From Hydrocarboniphaga sp. (GTDB lineage Bacteria; Pseudomonadota; Gammaproteobacteria; Nevskiales; Nevskiaceae), in contig NZ_JAQGNT010000036.1 in assembly GCF_028291725.1 (NCBI RefSeq), positions 53,344 to 117,343 on the forward strand: 64,000 nucleotides of DNA, in the 5' to 3' direction. Below the pieces are notes generated by a model that saw only the letters and a program-made list of their open reading frames with translations, had not been told where the DNA came from and searched no databases. The translations under genes were made by a program, and so were the position numbers. Below, piece after piece: positions 26,184-35,809 of this stretch (position 1 is its first letter; each line of letters opens with the position of its first letter).

Positions 26184-26731
26184 ATCATCTCCCCCGCCAT
26201 CCCTTTCGCGCCGACGATCCTCTAGGCCGCGTGGTTCTGCGGTATCGGGACTGGCTGCATGACCGCGAACGATCCCACGCCCGTGCGGCGCGCGCGCGTC
26301 TGCGCCGCTGCGCCGGGGAGTTGGATGCCGTCAGCGAGCGCGGCGCCCATGAGTTGCTACGCTCAGCCGAGGCCGCATACACGGACCGCGACGACGAACC
26401 GCCGCATCACGATCGGCTGCTGGCGCTCGCACCGCTGCTTGCCTGGGTAGAGACGCACGGGGGCGAAAGGTCTCTGCCCGCGCAATTGGCCCAGTCCAAA
26501 GAGGGCGCAGATCGCCCTCGTTTGAGCGAGTTGCGGTTTCAACGCTTGCTCGCGGCCCAGGGTGCGGAACTACATCAGGAACTGCGTCGTGCGCTTCAAC
26601 TTCTCGATAAAACCGCCAACGCCCTGTGGTTGGCCGAGGCGGTCTGCGACTGGGACAACGAACTATTTGGCACCGCGCTTCGTCGGCGCTGGGCCTACCA
26701 GTACTACAGCCATCTGCCCAAGAGCGCATGA
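26180..26731 (+). CDS. casB: Type I-E Cascade small subunit Cse2 (CasB)
   Basis: A 183-residue, largely helical, arginine-rich protein. Cse2 dimers line the Cascade belly and stabilise crRNA and the non-target strand. The pattern LRRCAGELDAVSERGAHELL, then RLSELRFQRLLAAQGAELHQELRRALQLL and WDNELFGTALRRRWAYQYYS is typical. The start overlaps the cse1 stop (ATGA). Confidence 0.92.
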   Translation: MNHLPRHPFRADDPLGRVVLRYRDWLHDRERSHARAARARLRRCAGELDAVSERGAHELLRSAEAAYTDRDDEPPHHDRLLALAPLLAWVETHGGERSLPAQLAQSKEGADRPRLSELRFQRLLAAQGAELHQELRRALQLLDKTANALWLAEAVCDWDNELFGTALRRRWAYQYYSHLPKSA

Positions 26732-26777
26732 GGCACCTTGTCGCCCGAATCAGTTACGAAATTAAGGAAATGACACC

Positions 26778-27824
26778 ATGACCCAGTTCATCCAGTTGCA
26801 TCTGCTCACCAGCTACCCGCCTTCGAACCTCAATCGCGATGACCTGGGCAGACCCAAGAGCTGCATCATCGGCGGTGCCAGCCGTCTGCGCGTATCCAGC
26901 CAGAGTTTGAAGCGCGCATGGCGCATGTCCGAGGTATTCGAAAGCGCCTTGGGCGCGCATCGTGGAACGCGCACCAAGACATTGGGACGGGAATTGTTGC
27001 CGCGATTGATCGGTGCAGGCGTGGACGAGAAGAAGGCAACCACCTGGCTTGGCGCCATCGTCAAGCAGTTCGGTAAGCCGGAAGCTGCCGATCCGCTCAA
27101 GACTGGCCAGCTTTTCCACTTGAGCCCTGAGGAGCGCGCTGCGGTCGAGCGCCTTGTGGCGCTGCTAGCGGTCGAACAGCGCGCTCCCAGCGAGGACGAA
27201 CTCAAACTGTTGCGGCGCGATAACAAAGCGGTGGACATCGCGCTGTTCGGTCGCATGTTGGCAGACGTGCCGGTCTTCAACATAGAGGCCGCGGTCCAGG
27301 TTGCGCACGCCTTCACGGTTCACAAGGTGCAGATCGAAGACGACTACTTCACGGCGGTAGACGATCTGAACAAGGGTGAGGTAGATGCGGGCGCCGGACA
27401 TCTGGGCGAGACCGGATTCGGCGCGGGCGTGTTTTATCTCTATCTCTGTATCGACCGCGACCTCTTGCAGCAGAACCTTCAGGGCGATGCCGCGCTCACG
27501 GCGAAGACCTTGTATGCCTTGCTGGAATGCGCGGCAACAGTAGCCCCTACGGGCAAGCAGAACAGCTTTGCAAGCCGTGCCCACGCGCTCTACTGCCTGG
27601 CCGAGAAAGGGCCACAGCAGCCGCGCTCGCTATCGCTGGCATTCACCCGGCCGGTGTTCGATGCGCGCGACGGCGACGTGCAGGCGCAAGCCATCACGGA
27701 ACTGAACCGTCTTGTGGCGAACATGGACCAGGTCTACGGGCCGCGCTGCGAGGGGCGAAAATCCTTCAACGTGCTTACTGGCGAGGGCAGCCTGCGCGAG
27801 ATGCAAGACTTCATCACGGAATAG
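26778..27824 (+). CDS. casC: Type I-E Cascade backbone subunit Cas7e (CasC)
   Basis: A 348-residue Cas7e, which forms the six-copy backbone along the crRNA. Family signatures: FIQLHLLTSYPPSNLNRDDLGRPKSCIIGGASRLRVSSQSLKRAWR, the central ALFGRMLADVPVFNIEAAVQVAHAFTVHKV, and TLYALLECAATVAPTGKQNSFASRA. AAGGAAA lies upstream of the ATG. It starts 46 bases after cse2 and three bases before cas5e. Confidence 0.97.
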   Translation: MTQFIQLHLLTSYPPSNLNRDDLGRPKSCIIGGASRLRVSSQSLKRAWRMSEVFESALGAHRGTRTKTLGRELLPRLIGAGVDEKKATTWLGAIVKQFGKPEAADPLKTGQLFHLSPEERAAVERLVALLAVEQRAPSEDELKLLRRDNKAVDIALFGRMLADVPVFNIEAAVQVAHAFTVHKVQIEDDYFTAVDDLNKGEVDAGAGHLGETGFGAGVFYLYLCIDRDLLQQNLQGDAALTAKTLYALLECAATVAPTGKQNSFASRAHALYCLAEKGPQQPRSLSLAFTRPVFDARDGDVQAQAITELNRLVANMDQVYGPRCEGRKSFNVLTGEGSLREMQDFITE

Positions 27825-27827
27825 CTC

Positions 27828-28649
27828 ATGGCCGAGATCCTGCTATTCCGCCTGTATGCACCACTCGCCAGCTTCGGCACCGTGGCGGTGGGTGAGCAGC
27901 GCCCGAGCCAGACGCATCCAGGCAAGAGCCTGATCGTGGGGCTGTTGGGTGCCGCGCTGGGGATTCGGCGTGATGAGGAAGCGCGTCTTGCTGGACTATC
28001 CAGCGCGTACGGCTTGGCTGTGTTGCAACTGCGGCCGGGCCAACTGCTTCGGGATTACCACACTGCTCAAGTTCCGAGTCAGACCGACTTGAAGAAAGCG
28101 CCGCATTTCACGCGCAGGGACGAGTTGCGTGCCGCTCCTCGATCGGAGTTGAACACGATTCTCTCCGCACGCGACTACCGCAGCGAGGCGTTGCATGTGA
28201 TCGCAGTATGGAGGCGCGCAGATTCTACCGAGACGCCGACGCTGCCAGAACTGGCTACGGCACTGGAACGTCCGCGATTTACGCTCTACGTCGGGCGCAA
28301 GAGTTGCCCGCTTGCGTTCCCGTTGGCGCCGCAGATCGTGGATGCCCCGGATCTGCTTAGCGCGTTCAAAGTCGAGCTGACGGATTTTTCCAGCCGCTGG
28401 CAGATAGTGAGCAGTGGTCCGGGATTTGATCGACGGCTACTGCCGCAGCGCTTGGGTATCGGCCGCTTGCTGGGAACTGATCCGGCTTGGCTGTTCTGGG
28501 AGGATGGTGACGCCGCTGACCCACCCTCGGGGCTGGAGACCCTGCAAACCCACACCCGTAACGACGCCAGCCTCAGCCGCAAGCGCTGGCAGTTCGGCCC
28601 ACGGCTGGAGCAGATGGCGGCGTGGCCCAAGGCGGAACTGTCCGCATGA
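27828..28649 (+). CDS. casD: Type I-E Cascade subunit Cas5e (CasD)
   Basis: The 273-residue Cas5e caps the 5' handle of the crRNA. It begins with the ferredoxin-like LLFRLYAPLASFGTVAVGEQRPSQTHPGKS typical of Cas5e, followed by GLLGAALGIRRDEEARLAGLS, and TLYVGRKSCPLAFPL in the middle. The C-terminal segment is longer than in E. coli CasD (about 224 residues), with an extra RNDASLSRKRWQFGPR-type tail. It overlaps cas6e by four bases. Confidence 0.95.
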   Translation: MAEILLFRLYAPLASFGTVAVGEQRPSQTHPGKSLIVGLLGAALGIRRDEEARLAGLSSAYGLAVLQLRPGQLLRDYHTAQVPSQTDLKKAPHFTRRDELRAAPRSELNTILSARDYRSEALHVIAVWRRADSTETPTLPELATALERPRFTLYVGRKSCPLAFPLAPQIVDAPDLLSAFKVELTDFSSRWQIVSSGPGFDRRLLPQRLGIGRLLGTDPAWLFWEDGDAADPPSGLETLQTHTRNDASLSRKRWQFGPRLEQMAAWPKAELSA

Positions 28650-29305
28650 GCTATCTATCCAGAGCCAGGATCGACGCTGCCGATGCCCGCGGCCGCGAAA
28701 CCCTGCGGCAGCTTGCCCGCGGCCCGTACATCGAGCACCAGCGGTTGTGGACGTTGTGGGGCACCCGTCCGGATGCGCAACGCGATTTCCTGTTTCGCCG
28801 CGTCGAGGGCGGCACGCCTACCTACTACTTGTTGTCCGAATCGCCGCCCGTCATGGAGACCCCCGGTTGGCAGATTGAAACCAAGCTCTTTCAGCCGCAA
28901 CTCGAAGAAGGTGATGAACTGGCGTTTGATCTGCGCGCCAACCCGGTGGTGACTCGCCGTACCGAAGGCGGCGCCCGCCGACATGACGTGGTTTGCGATG
29001 CGTTGCGGACGCAGGCTGGCGAACCCATCGACCGCGCGCTGATCGAGAGGGCGGCCGGACTTGCCTGGCTGGCCAAGCAGGGCTCGCGCTGCGGTTTTCG
29101 TTTTGACGAAGGCGAAGTTCGCACGGGCGCGTACCGACAGGAGCGGGTGCGCAAAGACGGTGGCGGCGATATTCGTTACTCCACGCTCGACTTCAGTGGA
29201 CGGCTTACGGTGACCGATCCGGAACCGTTTCGCGCTGCTCTGCGAAACGGCTTAGGAAAGGCCAAAGCCTTCGGCTGCGGCCTGCTGCTGGTGCGGCGAG
29301 CTTGA
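28646..29305 (+). CDS. casE: crRNA-processing endoribonuclease Cas6e (CasE, Cse3)
   Basis: The 219-residue Cas6e cleaves pre-crRNA at the base of the repeat hairpin. The probable catalytic histidine is His31 in RGPYIEHQRLWTLWG. The C-terminal glycine-rich RNA-binding loop is NGLGKAKAFGCGLLLVRR. YLSRARID at the start is family-like. The ATG at 28646 overlaps the cas5e stop (ATGA); the longer frame from 28622 is unlikely. Instead of cas1, a DUF433 gene follows 54 bases later. Confidence 0.95.
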   Translation: MSYLSRARIDAADARGRETLRQLARGPYIEHQRLWTLWGTRPDAQRDFLFRRVEGGTPTYYLLSESPPVMETPGWQIETKLFQPQLEEGDELAFDLRANPVVTRRTEGGARRHDVVCDALRTQAGEPIDRALIERAAGLAWLAKQGSRCGFRFDEGEVRTGAYRQERVRKDGGGDIRYSTLDFSGRLTVTDPEPFRAALRNGLGKAKAFGCGLLLVRRA

Positions 29306-29359
29306 GTCCGTCGCCTGACCAGCAGAAGATCAGGGTTCGGGAAGTTGAGGAACAGAGAC

Positions 29360-29599
29360 ATGGAATGGCGAGACCGCATCACCAGTGACCCGGCCATACT
29401 GGTCGGAAAGCCCGTGATTAGAGGCACACGGATTTCCGTTGAGCTGATTTTGGGCTGGCTTGCCAACGGCTGGTCGCACCAACAGCTCCTGGAGTCCTAC
29501 CCGCACATCACGCGTGAGGACATTCTCGCGGCGCTCGCCTTTGCCGCTGAGATGATGCACGACGAGCAATACATTGCTGCTCACAAGGCTGTTGCGTGA
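29360..29599 (+). CDS. DUF433-family putative antitoxin
   Basis: The 79-residue protein is a typical DUF433 protein: WRDRITSDPAILVGKPVIRGTRISVELIL and NGWSHQQLLESYPHITREDILAALAFAAEMM. This winged-helix-like family is the usual upstream partner of DUF5615 PIN-like toxins. GAGG lies nine bases before the ATG at 29360; a TTG at 29345 is the alternative. It overlaps the DUF5615 start (GTGA). It is unusual in being inserted between cas6e and cas1 in an otherwise continuous cas operon. Confidence 0.88.
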   Translation: MEWRDRITSDPAILVGKPVIRGTRISVELILGWLANGWSHQQLLESYPHITREDILAALAFAAEMMHDEQYIAAHKAVA

Positions 29600-29963
29600 T
29601 CCCTCCGCTGATCGTCAACGAGAACTTTCCGGCGCCTTCAGTGCGTCTGCTGAGAGCCGCGGGCGTGGATGTACTCGCGGTGCAGGAAGCGATGCCAGGC
29701 GCATCGGATGAGCGAGTGCTGATGGCAGCGCACGAGTCAGGGCGGTGGCTGGTGACGTTTGACCGCGACTATGGCGAACTGGTGTTTTCCAAGCGTCGGG
29801 CGCCACCGCCGGCGATCCTCTATTTGCGTCAGGAGCCCGTACCTCCGACGTGGCCAGCCGAGCGATTGCTGGAGTTGTTGGCCGCGCCGGACAAGCTCGT
29901 CGGCAATCTATCCGTCATTACCGAACATGGCGTGCGGCTGCGGCGCTTGCCCGGACAAAACCC

Positions 29964-29967
<4 letters not shown>
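29596..29967 (+). CDS. DUF5615-family PIN-like protein (putative toxin)
   Basis: The 123-residue protein has the DUF5615 plan: LIVNENFPAPSVRLLRAAGVDV, QEAMPGASDERVLMAAHESGRWLVTFDRDYGELVF. PIN-like toxins of this type are presumed RNases paired with DUF433 antitoxins. The first conserved acidic residue (usually D in 'VDENLP') is Asn here (AAC), while GASDE and FDRDYG remain, so nuclease activity may be altered. It starts with GTG overlapping the DUF433 stop and ends in CTGA overlapping the putative cas1 start. Confidence 0.85.
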
Positions 29968-31186
<1,219 letters not shown>

Positions 31187-31293
31187 TTGGTTCTTCAGCA
31201 ATCAAGGGAAATCGATATATGATCGCGCCTCAGATTGGCGGTAGAATTTCGAGACCTGAAAATAACTAATGCTGTCAGTTATTTGCGTTTAGT
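31187..31293 (+). promoter_or_regulatory. CRISPR leader
   Basis: The 107 bases between the cas2 stop and the first repeat are clearly more AT-rich than their surroundings, as expected of a leader that carries the pre-crRNA promoter and the adaptation signals. TATGAT within GATATATGATCG (about 31215-31222) could be a -10. An IHF site, needed in E. coli, is not convincing by eye. Confidence 0.8.
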
Positions 31294-33214
31294 GCGTTCC
31301 CCGTGTGAGCGGGGATGAACCGACTGATCGGCTTTCGGATATCGTTTCGCTTGTGCGTTCCCCGTGTGAGCGGGGATGAACCGCGATGGACGATATGAGT
31401 GCCAAGGCCGAGAACGCGTTCCCCGTGTGAGCGGGGATGAACCGGCATCGCCGCCGAGCGCATCACAGTGCCCGACGCGTTCCCCGTGTGAGCGGGGATG
31501 AACCGGATTCCCGCCGGCTCTGGCAATGGAAGGCCGCGCGTTCCCCGTGTGAGCGGGGATGAACCGAATGCAACGACGAAGCCAGGCGATCCGATCGAGC
31601 GTTCCCCGTGTGAGCGGGGATGAACCGCCGCTCGCCTTGCGCTCGATCAGGGTGCAGTCGCGTTCCCCGTGTGAGCGGGGATGAACCGGCCTCGGCGAGC
31701 AGTGGATGCACGACTTTCGACGCGTTCCCCGTGTGAGCGGGGATGAACCGTTTCGTGACGAATACTGCGAGCAGGCAGCGAGGCGTTCCCCGTGTGAGCG
31801 GGGATGAACCGGCTTGTTCGGCAATTCGTCGCGCGGGCTGCGGGCGTTCCCCGTGTGAGCGGGGATGAACCGAATTTCGAGCAGAGATCCATCAAGCGCT
31901 ACGCGCGTTCCCCGTGTGAGCGGGGATGAACCGAGAGCGAGCGTTGCGTTCGTCCTCAGGCATGGGCGTTCCCCGTGTGAGCGGGGATGAACCGGCATCA
32001 GCAGGCGCCCCCATAGGCAACACGAAGCGTTCCCCGTGTGAGCGGGGATGAACCGTTCCTGGCTGCGGTAGAGGCTGGCGATATCGGGCGTTCCCCGTGT
32101 GAGCGGGGATGAACCGGTGTAGCGGTGGCAGTAGCGCGCACAGGCTTCGCGTTCCCCGTGTGAGCGGGGATGAACCGGGTGAGGCCACTTACCGCGCATG
32201 CCTTGAAACGCGTTCCCCGTGTGAGCGGGGATGAACCGGCAAACTTGTTCCGGTGTACGGCTGCGAGCCTGCGTTCCCCGTGTGAGCGGGGATGAACCGC
32301 CCAGCTAGAGGCGTGCAGAGCGGGGGCTGAGGCGTTCCCCGTGTGAGCGGGGATGAACCGGTGCCGGATCTAGCCAGGGGGACCCTCTCCCTGCGTTCCC
32401 CGTGTGAGCGGGGATGAACCGCCCAGCAAATCAGACATGGACGGCGGCCAGTTGCGTTCCCCGTGTGAGCGGGGATGAACCGGATAGTGAATCCCTCGAT
32501 ACCGTCAATACTCTGCGTTCCCCGTGTGAGCGGGGATGAACCGGAAGACAAGGCGGTGCTCGAAGGTCTCGTGAAGCGTTCCCCGTGTGAGCGGGGATGA
32601 ACCGCTCTGGGTGCGGCCGGAAAACGTTGAACGCGTGCGTTCCCCGTGTGAGCGGGGATGAACCGGTACTGGAACACGGCGCCGACTGGGGTAAGAGGCG
32701 TTCCCCGTGTGAGCGGGGATGAACCGTCTTACAAATGCAGTGCAGGCACGCTCTATTTGCGTTCCCCGTGTGAGCGGGGATGAACCGGTCGGCGATCAAC
32801 TTCGCCCCGTCGCTCTCCAGCGTTCCCCGTGTGAGCGGGGATGAACCGTGATGACCCAGGTTGACGACACGGTAACGGTAGCGTTCCCCGTGTGAGCGGG
32901 GATGAACCGTTCGGCACCTGGGATCTGGCGCTCATGGCCTAGCGTTCCCCGTGTGAGCGGGGATGAACCGCCCGACTACTGACGGGGGGACGCGAGGCAA
33001 GCGCGTTCCCCGTGTGAGCGGGGATGAACCGAAGTCGCTAGGCTGGGTGCCTTTCAATACTGGGCGTTCCCCGTGTGAGCGGGGATGAACCGGTGCCGCT
33101 GCTCGCCGGACTCATCCAGAGCGGGCGTTCCCCGTGTGAGCGGGGATGAACCGGCAGAGACGACGCGACCCAATGCCGCCGCCAAGCGTTCCCCGTGTGA
33201 GCGGGGATGAACCG
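31294..33214 (+). CRISPR. Type I-E CRISPR array, 32 repeats and 31 spacers
   Basis: The 29-base repeat begins GCGTTCCCCGTG and ends GGGGATGAACCG, with the internal hairpin CCCCG...CGGGG, like the E. coli I-E repeat. Repeat starts run every 61 bases from 31294 to 31660 (seven repeats), then from 31722 to 33186 (25 repeats). Spacers are 32 bases except one of 33 bases at 31689-31721. All repeats I read look identical, including the leader-distal one, and no two spacers looked alike. The leader side is left, so the newest spacers are near 31323. Confidence 0.98.
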
Positions 33215-33215
33215 G

Positions 33216-33344
33216 TTCTACCTACCAGGCCGCGGCGAAACCGTTGCGATCAGCATCGCCAAGCGCGATCAACTTCGATTGTTGATCGACGATCGCGATG
33301 CCCGAGCCTATGCCAGAGCTTTGAATCTCTACGGCCGTATTTGA
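33216..33344 (+). pseudogene. 3' remnant of a PIN-domain (DUF3368-like) gene
   Basis: One base after the last repeat an open frame without a start encodes FYLPGRGETVAIS, then LLIDDRDARAYARALNL and stops at TGA 33342-33344. The pattern GE(A/T)-A...LLIDDRxAR-A-ALGL is typical of the C-terminal half of DUF3368/PIN proteins. Only about 42 residues remain, and the upstream part is replaced by the array. The end also carries a 15-base direct repeat TTTGAATCYCTACGG (33320-33334, 33340-33354). Confidence 0.55.
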
Positions 33345-33370
33345 ATCCCTACGGAATTGCCAGCGCGTTT

Positions 33371-33817
33371 TTAACGAAGGTATCGCTTATCGAACCAGAA
33401 TGGCTCGATATTTCCTTCCATCAGATGCATCGGTGCCTGCGGGTGGGCCGGGTTGATGATGTAGTTAGTGGAATGAGCCAACAGAGCCGACGGCACGGGC
33501 AGCAATAGCCCGGCACCCGAGGCTAACCAAGCGTCGCCGACTGCCTGGCTTGTCGGTTCGTTGGCCTGCCAGCCTGGCGGGAGCGTTGGAGATGGGGAAA
33601 TCACTGCCCCGTCCGCTACGTCAATCGGTATCAGTTTCAGCGTCAGCGGAATCGACGTCAGCGTGAGTCGCATATGAGCCATGGTCTCGATCATCGCCAA
33701 GGCTGGATGCTCCCCGGCGTAGATAACCAGACGCCCTACGGTATGCCAGCGGCCGGAGGTGTGAAGTCCGCCTGTTCCGTCAAGACCCGGCCAGGCGGAA
33801 ATCCGCCACAGCCGCAT
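33371..33817 (-). CDS. RES-domain toxin
   Basis: The 148-residue RES-family protein is the toxic partner of Xre/MbcA/ParS antitoxins. Family members degrade NAD+ or ADP-ribosylate a host enzyme. The three RES landmarks are visible: SGRWHTVGRLVIYAGEHPALAMIETMAH (Arg, Glu) and LLPVPSALLAHSTNYIINPAHPQAP (Ser plus the NYIINPxHP signature). The start overlaps the antitoxin stop by one base (TGATG), implying coupling. Which RES chemistry it uses cannot be told from sequence. Confidence 0.9.
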   Translation of the reverse strand: MRLWRISAWPGLDGTGGLHTSGRWHTVGRLVIYAGEHPALAMIETMAHMRLTLTSIPLTLKLIPIDVADGAVISPSPTLPPGWQANEPTSQAVGDAWLASGAGLLLPVPSALLAHSTNYIINPAHPQAPMHLMEGNIEPFWFDKRYLR

Positions 33818-34260
33818 CAGACAAACCCATAGGCCGTGCGACTGATGTGCGACTCAACCAAGCGAGCGCCGGCATCCGTCGCTGCCAAGGCCATGGGCGT
33901 AATCGGCGCCTGATCGCGTAAGTATTCGGCAGGAGTATTGAACCATTCGAGGGCGGCACTTTCATCGCCGAACAGTCCGACCGCTTCTGAGAACACGCGC
34001 GCCAGACGGACAACGCGCTCGGATTCGGCTTCATTAAAACGACCGCTGCTCGTGAGGCGGCGTCGCACGGTGCTTTCGGGCGCTACCATGTTGGCCGGGA
34101 AGCGGAGCTTGTTCGCTATCCGTTTGTAGGTGCGCACGGTGATGCCCTGCGTGACAACGCGGATGACATCCACCTCGGAATCGACCTTTAGATCAAGCAG
34201 GCGGCCGATTCGGGTGAACACATTTTCAACTTCGGTAACTGGACCAGGAACATCGCTCAT
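33817..34260 (-). CDS. Xre/MbcA/ParS-type antitoxin
   Basis: The 147-residue protein combines an N-terminal Xre-like part (VVTQGITVRTYKRIANKLRFP) with a C-terminal DUF2384 toxin-binding domain (RVVRLARVFSEAVGLFGDESAALEWFNTPAEYL). This is the classical partner of RES toxins, encoded first in the operon. The ATG at 34260 follows GGAGG; the in-frame extension to 34314 is unlikely. A TACAAT -10 and a palindrome precede it. Confidence 0.9.
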   Translation of the reverse strand: MSDVPGPVTEVENVFTRIGRLLDLKVDSEVDVIRVVTQGITVRTYKRIANKLRFPANMVAPESTVRRRLTSSGRFNEAESERVVRLARVFSEAVGLFGDESAALEWFNTPAEYLRDQAPITPMALAATDAGARLVESHISRTAYGFV

Positions 34261-34282
34261 AGGCCGCCTCCATTTGAGCGGT

Positions 34283-34300
34283 ATTGTACGCCATATGGCG
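34283..34300 (-). promoter_or_regulatory. Promoter and putative operator of the RES/Xre module
   Basis: Read on the minus strand, the 12-base perfect palindrome CGCCATATGGCG (34289-34300) lies immediately before a TACAAT -10 (34283-34288), about 23 bases upstream of the antitoxin ATG. Autoregulation by the antitoxin at this palindrome is likely by analogy. Confidence 0.55.
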
Positions 34301-34424
34301 GGCAGCGCCAGCACGGCCTGTCAGCACGGTAGCCGTGCTGCTGCGGGCTATCCCTGCCGTCCCGGATGCCGGTAAGCCCACCCTATGAGATGCCATATGA
34401 CTCCGACGGTTTCGCTCCCCTCAC

Positions 34425-35642
34425 TTAAACCATAGCCGCCTTCGATTTCGACTGTAGCGGCGGAAACGCCAGCGCCATCACCGCGGCAGCGATACCGATA
34501 CCGAAGGAGCCGATGTAGAGCCCGTCGTAACTGCGGAAGCTGTCGTAGATCCATCCGCCGACCGCCGGGCCGAGTGCCATACCGAGGCTAGAGATCATGG
34601 CGGCGGCGCCGAGTACGGTGCCCATCATGCGCAGGCCGAAGTAGTCGCGGATCAATAGCGCGTAAAGCGGCATGGTGCCACCGTAGGCCGCGCCGAAAAT
34701 GGTTGCCAATGCGTAGAACGTGCCGAGGTCACGCGCGAACATGTAGGCGCCTGCGGCGATGGCCTGCACCGTCAGGCCCGCGATCAATGTGGTCTTGACG
34801 CCGATGCGGTCGGCCAGCACACCCAGCAGCACGCGGCCACCCAGACCGGCCACACCTTCGACGCTGTAGATGGTCACCGCGGCCATCGTCGGCAGGCCGC
34901 AGCCGATGGCGTAGCTCACCGTGTGGAAGATCGGACCCGAGTGTGCCGCGCAGCAGCCGAAGAAGACCAGGGCCAGGATGATGAAGTGCGGCGTGTGCAG
35001 GGCCTGGACTACGGTCGATGCGCCCGAGCTGCCGATATCCGCTGTCGTGTCGATGGGAGCGCCTGCCGCCGCAGCGGCCTTGGGCGGCGAGCGCACCAGC
35101 AACGTGGCCGGCAGCAGGATCAGCGTCGCGAGCGCGGCGATGATGAGTTGGGCGTTGCGCCAGTCGGTGTGCGTGATCAGCCAGGCCGCGAAAGGCGACA
35201 CAGTGAGCGGCGCCACGCCCATGCCGGCGGAGACCAGCGAGACGGCGAGGCCGCGATGCTCGTCGAACCAGGCCGAGACAATGGCGATCATCGGCGCGAA
35301 GAAACTGCCGGCGGCAATGCCGACGATGCCGCCGTAGTAAAGCTGGAACTCCAGCAGGCTTTGGGCGCGGCTGGCCAGGAACAGGCCCAACCCCAGCAGC
35401 ACGGTGCCGCAGAGCACGACGATGCGTGCGCCGTAGCGGTCGCTGAGCGCGCCCCAGCCGAAGCCGGCGACGCCCATCGCGATGAAATCCAGCGTCATGG
35501 CACCGGAGATGCCGACGCGCGACCAGCCGGTAGTGTCCGCCATCGGTTGCAGGAATACGGCGAGTGAGAACAGCGCGCCCATGGCGACGCAGGTGATCAG
35601 CGCGCCAGCGGCGACCACAACCCAGCCGTAGTGCCGCTTCAT
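34425..35642 (-). CDS. Major facilitator superfamily transporter (MCT/oxalate-formate antiporter-like)
   Basis: A 405-residue inner-membrane protein with about 12 helices. The MFS loop 2-3 motif appears as GWGALSDRYGARIVV and its second-half counterpart as GVLADRIGVKT. The start HYGWVVVAAGALITCVAMG and the FSLAVFLQPM segment resemble the monocarboxylate/oxalate:formate antiporter subgroup. The substrate is inferred to be a small carboxylate at best. AGGGAG lies upstream. It separates the RES/Xre module from the truncated surface-protein gene. Confidence 0.88.
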   Translation of the reverse strand: MKRHYGWVVVAAGALITCVAMGALFSLAVFLQPMADTTGWSRVGISGAMTLDFIAMGVAGFGWGALSDRYGARIVVLCGTVLLGLGLFLASRAQSLLEFQLYYGGIVGIAAGSFFAPMIAIVSAWFDEHRGLAVSLVSAGMGVAPLTVSPFAAWLITHTDWRNAQLIIAALATLILLPATLLVRSPPKAAAAAGAPIDTTADIGSSGASTVVQALHTPHFIILALVFFGCCAAHSGPIFHTVSYAIGCGLPTMAAVTIYSVEGVAGLGGRVLLGVLADRIGVKTTLIAGLTVQAIAAGAYMFARDLGTFYALATIFGAAYGGTMPLYALLIRDYFGLRMMGTVLGAAAMISSLGMALGPAVGGWIYDSFRSYDGLYIGSFGIGIAAAVMALAFPPLQSKSKAAMV

Positions 35643-35809
35643 GATGATGCTCCCTCACGGATACTGCTGTCCTGAGTCACTTTGACTATCACCCTAAATC
35701 GCATCCTGAGTTCTCCGGTTTCGCCAAGCCTGCAAGCGCCTGTTTTTTACCGCTCATATGGATACGACGAACAAGGTCAGCGGAAATCGACGCGGCCGAC
35801 AAATTTTTT

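Noticed and set aside
29850..29963. GTG at 29850 as the cas1 start
   Set aside because: It would add 38 residues unlike any Cas1 and encoded wholly within the DUF5615 gene; kept only as an alternative.
31187..31293. An IHF-binding site in the CRISPR leader
   Set aside because: AATCAAGGGAAAT matches only the first half of the consensus; not convincing by eye.
31275..32935. Several minus-strand open frames with repeated 'VHPRSHGER' or 'FIPAHTGNA' peptides
   Set aside because: They are translations of the CRISPR repeats and spacers; the 61-base period makes them look like repeat proteins.
34310..34345. Hairpin CAGCACGG-TAG-CCGTGCTG as a terminator
   Set aside because: No T run follows on either strand, and it lies upstream of the antitoxin promoter.
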